From Nageia nagi (Eukaryota > Pinophyta), in contig JBITNC010000001.1 in the NCBI GenBank assembly GCA_050084985.1, positions 20,522,001 through 20,586,000 on the forward strand: a stretch of 64,000 bases of DNA, in the 5' to 3' direction. The notes beneath the pieces are model-generated. The model ran no database searches. It had not been told where the DNA came from and worked only from the letters and a program-made list of their open reading frames with translations. A program made the translations under genes and the position numbers. Positions 57,600 to 64,000 of the stretch are shown here, in pieces (the stretch's first letter is position 1; each line of letters begins with the position of its first letter).

Positions 57600-58700
57600 A
57601 TGTTTGAGGGGCATAACATATTTGTTATTGCTTTTATCTTGTTAGGATCTACCTCATTTCCTCACCTAGATATGATGAAACCTAATTATTTCCTATATGT
57701 TACTCCAAAAACACATTTCTTTGGGTTCAATTGGATCTTATGTTCTAGTAATTGATCAAATATTTTAATGAGTGCTCTAGGATAATCTTCCCTTGTTTTT
57801 GATTTATCCAATACATCATCTATATAATCATATACAATGTCATGCATGTAATAATGAAAAATATATGTCATGGTTCTTTGATAGGTAGCTCCAATATTTT
57901 TCAATCCAAAAGGTATTACTTTATAATAGAATGTTCCCTAAGGCATTATAAATGTGGTTTTATGTTGGTCTTTTGATGCCACTTTAATTTGGTTGTACCT
58001 TAAAAATCCATCCATGACTGACAACATTTCATGTTCTACAATAGAATCAATTAAGATATCTATGTTTGTTAGGGGAAATTCATCCTTAGGGCATGCTTTG
58101 ATTATATATCTAAAGTCAATACATATTCAAATCTTTCCAATGGATTTTTTAACTGATACCATATTAGAAATTCAATCAAAATAAGCAATGGAATGGATAG
58201 ACTTAACTTCCAATAATTTTTGCAACTCTTTTTTTACCATAAGGTCGATTGTAGGATGAGTTTTTGTTAACTTATATTTAATAGGTTTTGCACCCTCCTT
58301 TATACCAAGATTATGCACTACTATATTAGGATCAGTTTAGGCATATTAGCATATGACCATGCAAATATTTTCTATTTTTCTTTAAGTATTGTAAATAACT
58401 CTTTTATTTCATTTTTAGTAAGGTATTTTCCTAATTGAATGATTTTAGGGTTGTTATGATCATCACTTAATTCAACCTTAATGGTTTCTTCAATTAACAT
58501 GTGACATCCTTCTTCCAATTAGTTGGGTATTGGAATCCAATTATATTCATTTACATGGTATCCTTCATCTTCACCTTCATATTGGTATTCTAAGGTAGTA
58601 TTGATATTCAAATCTAAAGTTTGTAAGATTGCATCTATGTCTATGAAGTCTTGGATTGTAGGTTATTCATGAATTAATGTAAAGTCTATAGTTTCTTCAT
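57600..58700 (-). pseudogene. Element E reverse transcriptase relic
   Basis: Minus strand: the open stretch at 57686-57904 reads MKNIGATYQRTMTYIFHYYM, then HDIVYDYIDDVLDKSKTREDY with both Asp of the YIDD motif, and LEHKIQLNPKKCVFGVTYRK. Upstream, matches around 57960-58180 (GFLRYNQIKVASKDQHKTTF-like, decayed) and 58250-58330 to the pre-RT segment. Stops occur every 30-70 codons. This RT belongs to the Tat group with the YIDD form, unlike the YLDD of A, B1 and B2. Confidence 0.85.
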
Positions 58701-59740
58701 CTACTAGAAAGTATGAAGAAGTGCTACTTGAAGTTTTTTGGGCCTATTGTTTCAAACTTGTCATTTCCAAATCAATTAAAGTCTATATTATCACATATTT
58801 TCATGATTTATACCATATTAATTGATATATCAAAAAATAATCCTCCTAAGGATAGTGTTTTAGAATCCATATCATCTTGATTTATCATCCATTTAGGTGC
58901 TTCAAATGAATTTTCAAATATTTTGGATTTTAGTTCTAGTTTAGTTATCTTGTAACTACATACTCAATTTTTATTCTTATAACCTAATCATATCTTATCA
59001 CTAGGAAATTGATAATGAATATCAATGGTGTACCTATATCCATGTCTATATTGTCTTAAAACTTATCCTTTCCATTGAAATATATTAAAGTATCTTTGGA
59101 TAAATGATCTTACATCTGGTGATAAGTATTCTAATGAATCATAGAAGATACCTTCATTGGATTGAGATAAAGAGAGGATAGGTGGTTCTATTGGACCATA
59201 ATATACAAAAAATGTTTTATTAGGTAACTACCCTAGTGGTATTAATTGCCCTAGTATTAATTTCCCTACTATACTAGGAGACTCTTTAGGTATTCCTATT
59301 TCTTGAGTTGTGGGACTATTAAAAATGACATGATCAATGGAAAACTCCCCTATTCCATAATATGTTAATCTTATAGTCACAAGATAGATATTAGATATTT
59401 TGTATTTTATTATACTATCATTATCTAACACATTCATAGGACAAGAGGCTTTTAATGATGGGACTTTGCTTGCTTCATCTAACCTTCATGCTCTTTCTTC
59501 CCATGTTTGCTTCTCTATGGGTGTCAGTTCTATTTTAGGTAATGGATCATTGTTAATCTCTAGTGTATGAGGTATTTCAAGATCAATGGTATCTTTTCAT
59601 TTGAATGAACTTGAAGAAGAACCCTTTTTTTCAATATCTGCTATTGACACCTTTTATGGAGTTATAGGTGATGTAAAAAATTGAGTATAAGATAAAGCCA
59701 TTTCTCCTAAAAGATGTGTATGATTGCAATGGGAGTATGG
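58700..59740 (-). pseudogene. Element E protease-RT linker
   Basis: By position the pol linker between protease and RT. One open stretch of 69 codons at 59228-59437 has LVTIRLTYYGIGEFSIDHVI and ESPSIVGKLILGQLIPLG. Nothing catalytic is visible. Heavily decayed. Confidence 0.4.
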
Positions 59741-60130
59741 ATTTTTAACTCTAGGTACATAATGTACCACCCCATCATGAATAAATTTTATATAGTTTTG
59801 ATATGTTAATGGGATGAATTGCATGTCTCTAATTGAGGGTCTCCATAAGAGTAGGTTCTATTGTGTTATATATCCTTCAATAACTTGAAATAATGTTTGT
59901 AATATTTTAGATCCCATTTTAATAGGCAATGAGATAGATCCCATTTTCAAGCATAAAGCATCATTAAAAGATCTTAATTATAAATAAGGCACACATATAT
60001 GTGAGAATGGGAGATTCAAGTTTTATAGGTAGTTGTAGAAAAGATATTAATATCCTTTTAAAAGCCCTATCATCTATCTTAGCTACAATTTGTAATGGAG
60101 GATCTTGTCCTTGTGAATGGTTTAATGGCC
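59740..60130 (-). pseudogene. Element E aspartic protease relic
   Basis: Minus strand from about 60118: HSQGQDPPLQIVAKIDDRA and a decayed middle part. The end is clear: KILQTLFQVIEGYITQ followed by NLLLWRPSIRDMQFIP and NYIKFIHDGVVHYVPR near 59770-59830, which matches the protease C-terminus of Tat elements (FQV...NLLLGRPWI...KFI.dG). The Gly of the NLLLGRPW motif is Trp. The DSG triad was not found. Confidence 0.65.
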
Positions 60131-60894
60131 TAACTTAATGATCATAGAAGGAAAAGTGCACTTTTGGCTTGTCTTAATACTTCCCACATAAGACACAAAG
60201 CTTTTAAGGTCACTGATGTCCATCTTGATTATTTGCAACAATTGGTTCATAGCTTCCTTATGGTATTTGGATTATTGTACTAACTCAAACAAAGACATCT
60301 TAACTTATGAATTATTCAATTTATGTTGGAAATATCCTTTTACTAAAACCTTTGAAGATTGGGGTCTAGGTATATTTGGTTGTACAACATCATAATTTGT
60401 TTGATTATTAGGGGTATTAGCTTATGTTCTTTGAAATCTTTAGGCTCTTGTGGTTATATTTACCATGGCAACAAAAGTAGAGGCATATTGAATCCTTTTA
60501 TGCATTACTTTATTTTTTGTGTGAATGTGATGCTATGGTATTAGCTTGGTGTTGAGGAAGTGGATTTTGATATATTTGTAGGTTTTGATTAGGAATAGTC
60601 AATATGTTATCTACCTATAATCTTCCTTAATCAATCAAGTCTTAAACCTTATGCTATAATGTTCTACATTTACTTGTAGTATGATCATTTTGATAGTGGT
60701 AATGATAATAATCATTCTCAATTTACCATTTACTAACTCTTACATCAGATCTTTTAGGTTGTATTTAAGGTAATGTAATCATTTGATGATTTATTAATTT
60801 TTTCAAAATATTGTAAAGCAATTCAGTAAAAGGAGTAAACTTTTTGGGTGACATCCTAAAGTTTCTTCCCTCATTTTTTGGAATTAGTATGCTC
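60130..60894 (-). pseudogene. Element E gag, C-terminal part
   Basis: Minus strand: GRNFRMSPKKFTPFTELLYN then ILKKLINHQMI near 60780-60870, the conserved Tat segment after the capsid; further down YYHYQNDHTTSKCRTL near 60660-60700, a degraded zinc knuckle followed by HKV and DLID, and PNQNLQIYQNPLPQHQAN near 60550. The N-terminal part lies on the other side of the solo LTR. Confidence 0.65.
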
Positions 60895-61393
60895 TGTAGA
60901 GGGTTTGATGTGAATTCAGCTATAACAAGAAAACAGAAATTGAAATCCAGTCACAGAACATACAGAAGAAATCCAGACCAAAAATACTCTTCTTATTCCT
61001 GAATCCACATACTCTCCAAGAGAATACAATGCCCTTTAAATAGCCACAAAAAAAAACAAAAAACCAAAATGAGTCAGATTGCGCCCAAAATTTGCATGCG
61101 CATCCCTCTTACACTAATTAAGCAGTATCTAAAATATCCACCCTTAACTAGAAGAAAAACAAGAGTTACTAAAGGCGCAACATGCAAAAAAAGCCTAAAA
61201 ATCAGGAGTGCTCTTAAAAAAGCCTATTTTTCAGGCCTTAGACGAATGAATCAGGCCTTAAAAATATCATTTTTTGGGTATGGCAGTTCTAGCAAACTGC
61301 CATAATTGGAATTTCGTCACGAAGCCACAGTTTAAATTTCGAAGCAAAACGACCTCCGGATCAAAAGTTACGGCCCCGGCAACGCATGCATCA
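60895..61393 (-). repeat. CpG-rich solo LTR inside gag of E
   Basis: 499 bp; minus strand TGATGCATGCGTTGCC to ...CAAACCCTCTACA. A TATA-like GGCTATTTAAAGGG (minus) lies near 61034-61047, followed by the usual LTR layout. It contains about a dozen CpGs (for example ACGACCTCCGGATC, TACGGCCCCGGCAACG), unlike its surroundings, so it arrived late. The gag frame of E resumes on both sides. No matching 5-bp duplication was found at the edges chosen. Confidence 0.65.
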
Positions 61394-62950
61394 GTTTACT
61401 TTTGTGTCTTTAAGATAAGAAATTTTATTAGTAGGCATTGGTTTTGTTAGTTGTTCTTCCTAATCTTATTTCTAAAATAAGGTTCTTTCTTTTTAACCTT
61501 TATTTCTCCATCCTAGATTTTAACCTTTTTAATTACAATAGATTGAGAGATTAATTCCTTAAATGTCTTATGTTGCTGAATCAATAAGGTGCTAGTGATA
61601 GGTCTTAGACAACTTTGGCTAAATATTTTTACTAGTTCTTCTTATGGTAGAGTATGAGGCATGCTTGTCAAAATCATCCTCCATCTTAAGATAAAGTCTA
61701 TAACTATTTCATCATAGAATTGTTGTAATCTTGTGAGATTAGTTATGGAAGTTTTATCATTAATATTTATCCTAAATAATTCTAAGAATAAGTTAGCCAA
61801 TTGCATATTCAATGTGATGCTATATTCAGTTAGGCTATTATACCAATTCATTGCTTGTCTAGCAAGTGTCATAGGAAAGATACATAACATCAAAGAATCA
61901 TCATTAGAAATTATGTAACTTGAATACTTGAAGTTTCTTATATTTTCTTTAGGATCCTCCTTTCTTTTGAAAGATTCAATTTTCAAAATTTTGAATTTGA
62001 AAGGGATATCTATCTTAGGAACACTTGGGTGTACATGCTCATTACAAATTATTTTGTAAGAGACCTTATGTTTTTTTTGTTGATGTAAAATTCTTTCAAT
62101 ATATATTAATATTTTTTCAAAGTAATTACTTGGTTACAAAGGAAATATAGGATGTTTACTATCCCTAATACCTTCCCTTTGTTTATTTGTTGAAAATGAT
62201 TGGTAACTTCTTTTGGAAGGTGTTTGATCATCATAATAATTTTTATTATATGGTGGAGAAGGTGATAAAATTTGATTTGGAGACAATTGTTTCCTCTATT
62301 GATATAAAGGTGTAGGATCATGATATTTTTAAACCTCATGTCTAGTCAAGGTAAAGGGGGTCATGAAAGTTGTTGTTTCCCATGTGGTGGCTCCCTTCTT
62401 CTAGGTAAGTGAAGGTTTTTATTTTTTTGGGGTATACAACCTTGAGGAAAAAAAGATCATGCTCTAAATGGTTACTCCCTATCATATTATACTCTTTTGT
62501 TAGATATATTTTGGATTTGAGCTTGAACCTATTGCCCTATTATTGTTCTAATTTAATATGCATGAAACATAGGCTATGTTTGTAAACATGGGTTTTTCTC
62601 CAATCGTTTAGGTTCATTTTGTTTTTGTATATCCAAATTATATATAATAATTTGTTCCTTATTTTGAATTGGTCTAAACACATATGATGGTATCTTATCT
62701 ACCTTAAACCTTGAAGGATCAAGATTACTTTGTTTAGGAATTATATGACCCATCCTAGGGGTTGTATGGGTAGTACTAAGGTTTATGTAACTAGTGATAG
62801 AAGAAGAATAACTAATCCTAGGAGTAGGTATATTCATTTTTAGAATATAATAAGCATAATTATACACACTAGAATGAATCCTTAATTTAGATACTAAATT
62901 TATTATATGTATAGAAATTCTATCATCTAACTCTTCCATCCTTCTAGAGA
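61394..62950 (-). pseudogene. Element E gag, N-terminal and capsid part
   Basis: Minus strand: MEELDDRISIHIINLVSKLR at 62939, Pro/Ser/Thr-rich text to 62574, then the capsid in an open stretch at 61642-61986: KIESFKRKEDPKENIRNFKY, LMLCIFPMTLARQAMNWYNS and LANLFLELFRININDKTSIT, LTRLQQFYDEIVIDFILRWR. Next ITSTLLIQQHKTFKELISQS near 61540-61600. This is the common Tat gag layout, with a helix-rich N-terminus before a PF03732-type capsid. Confidence 0.8.
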
Positions 62951-63660
62951 TGGTGGAAGGGGTGTAATCATCTCATCTTATATAGGATTGAACAATACAT
63001 CCATATAGTAGATAATGTGTAGAATGATCATATTTTCATTTAAAATGACCATTTTATAGCATGGTATAAGTTTAATGTGTTTTTTATGGGGTAATAGTCC
63101 TTAGAATGATTTATTCGTCATTACCTATTAGTTTATCTTCTACTAGATAATTTAAATCTAATAGAAGACTATGAATGTGATAAGAATGAGACATCCTTTA
63201 ACTATGTTAAATATTTTCTTACATCATTTAAGGTATCATGTATTTCTTGATGAGTTCCTCCCCTTTATATATCTTTGCTAGATCTATGAGACCTATAACT
63301 ATGTTGTCCTTCTTTGTAGGTTTCATCATAGCACTCTCATTGTTGACAAGCTATTTGAGAATGAGTGTTAACCATTCTCTTCTATTTTTTGAGACTATAT
63401 TTTTTAGTTTTGTTTTTATTTTTTACTAAATAAGAAATAAAAGAAAGCACCCATTGTTCATAGCAATTATGTTCTTATTTTTTTATTTATATTATTAACA
63501 AAATAAATAAATACACAAATGGCCTATTTATAAACTTACCTTTTCAATGTAATTATCTTATATAATTTTGTTGATAAATTGAATTAATAATTTTTAATGA
63601 GCAATGTGAATTGTTCATTTTATTCTTATTAATTTTCCCATATTATTCTTTCTAGTCAAG
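62950..63660. other. Upstream region of element E, no gene recognised
   Basis: About 700 bp, AT-rich. The plus-strand frame at 63238-63429 is hydrophobic by base composition only. It should hold the leader or LTR of E, but no primer site was identified. Confidence 0.4.
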
Positions 63661-63671
63661 TGTTTGAACAA

Positions 63672-63773
63672 GGGCAGGTTGGAATTCTATAAGCAATCTA
63701 TGGCAAAGTATCAACTTGGTATGGGCAGGTTGGAATTCTATAAGCAATTTATGGCAAAGTATCAACTTGGTAC
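63672..63773. repeat. Direct 51-bp duplication
   Basis: Two nearly identical copies, 63672-63722 and 63723-63773, starting GGGCAGGTTGGAATTCTATA; they differ at one or two bases. A small local duplication in the probable leader or LTR of E. Confidence 0.9.
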
Positions 63774-64000
63774 TTAAGGTGGTCCTCTTAGTGCAATGGG
63801 ATGACTATCTTGATAGTGAAATATAAGCATAGCCTCCTTATTTATAGTAACCCAATAAAAAGTGATGAATTCTAACCTATTACCTAGGTATTCATCTCCA
63901 AGTTTTATCTCTATGGCTTATGGTGTGGTCGATGGGTACATAAGAAGTATAAGATTCAATGGTTATTCATCACCTCCAACTCATTGATGTTTATTTTTAG

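Larger units (their letters stand above)
46560..64000 (-). mobile_element. Tat-type Ty3/gypsy element E, interrupted twice
   Basis: Minus-strand element whose pieces, in order of translation, are: gag (62950-61394 and 60894-60560), protease (60130-59740), RT (58700-57690), gypsy RNase H (57560-56990), aRNH (49300-49010), integrase (48800-47550) and an extra frame (47445-46560). Element D splits it at 49306-56981 and a solo LTR at 60895-61393. Its LTRs were not identified: the 5' one is expected near or beyond 64000. Unlike A and B, its aRNH lies after RNase H. Confidence 0.8.

Noticed and set aside
57549-58184. Plus-strand frames of 68 and 76 codons
   Set aside because: Antisense to the RT of element E, whose YIDD motif lies on the other strand.

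Overview
This window looks like heterochromatic, repeat-filled DNA from a land plant with a large genome. The reasons are nested Ty3/gypsy elements of the Tat type, plant mobile domain (PMD) genes, strong AT richness, near absence of CpG outside one young insertion, and in-frame stops that often fall where a sister copy keeps Trp or Gln, as expected from long cytosine-methylation decay. The base composition and old, uncleared repeats would fit a gymnosperm or another very large plant genome, but the species cannot be read from the sequence. No intact host gene, rRNA, tRNA or CRISPR array was seen.

Layout. (1) 1-7.0 kb, minus strand: the 5' two thirds of a decayed Tat element (element A), with LTR, leader/PBS, gag, protease, archaeal-type RNase H (aRNH), RT and RNase H; its integrase lies outside the window. 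(2) 7.1-7.95 kb, minus: a gag relic with a tRNA-Met type primer site and a probable LTR. (3) 8.1-9.2 kb, plus: an RT-RNase H fragment of a different gypsy element, chromovirus-like. (4) 10.58-23.59 kb, plus: Tat element B1, with 5-bp target duplications AGTAT but a rearranged 5' end. (5) 23.86-25.42 kb: a short coding-free LTR element; part of it plus flank was then tandemly duplicated (24.34-27.93 kb). (6) 28.0-28.48 and 41.74-43.2 kb, plus: the two halves of a decayed PMD gene, split by (7) Tat element B2 at 28.48-41.74 kb, sister of B1. (8) 43.2-46.5 kb: AT-rich DNA without recognisable genes. (9) 46.5-64 kb, minus: another Tat element (E) with gag, protease, RT, RNase H, aRNH, integrase and a further reading frame after integrase. 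It is interrupted by (10) element D (49.31-56.98 kb, TSD GAATA), an LTR element with gag but no pol that carries a PMD gene in antisense, and by (11) a CpG-rich solo LTR (60.90-61.39 kb).

How the parts relate. A, B1 and B2 share an unusual domain order, gag-PR-aRNH-RT-RH-INT, and a common leader motif about 10 bases after the LTR. E has the more familiar order with aRNH between RH and INT. B1 and B2 both carry a second long sense gene after pol (about 1,150 codons: globular part, acidic and Ser/Thr/Pro-rich linkers, coiled coil) that I do not recognise. E has a shorter unknown frame after integrase and D carries an antisense PMD gene, so extra cargo genes recur in these elements. All coding regions are broken; every entry marked pseudogene is a relic. 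Domain limits are by eye and good to some tens of bases; LTR ends supported by target duplications are exact.
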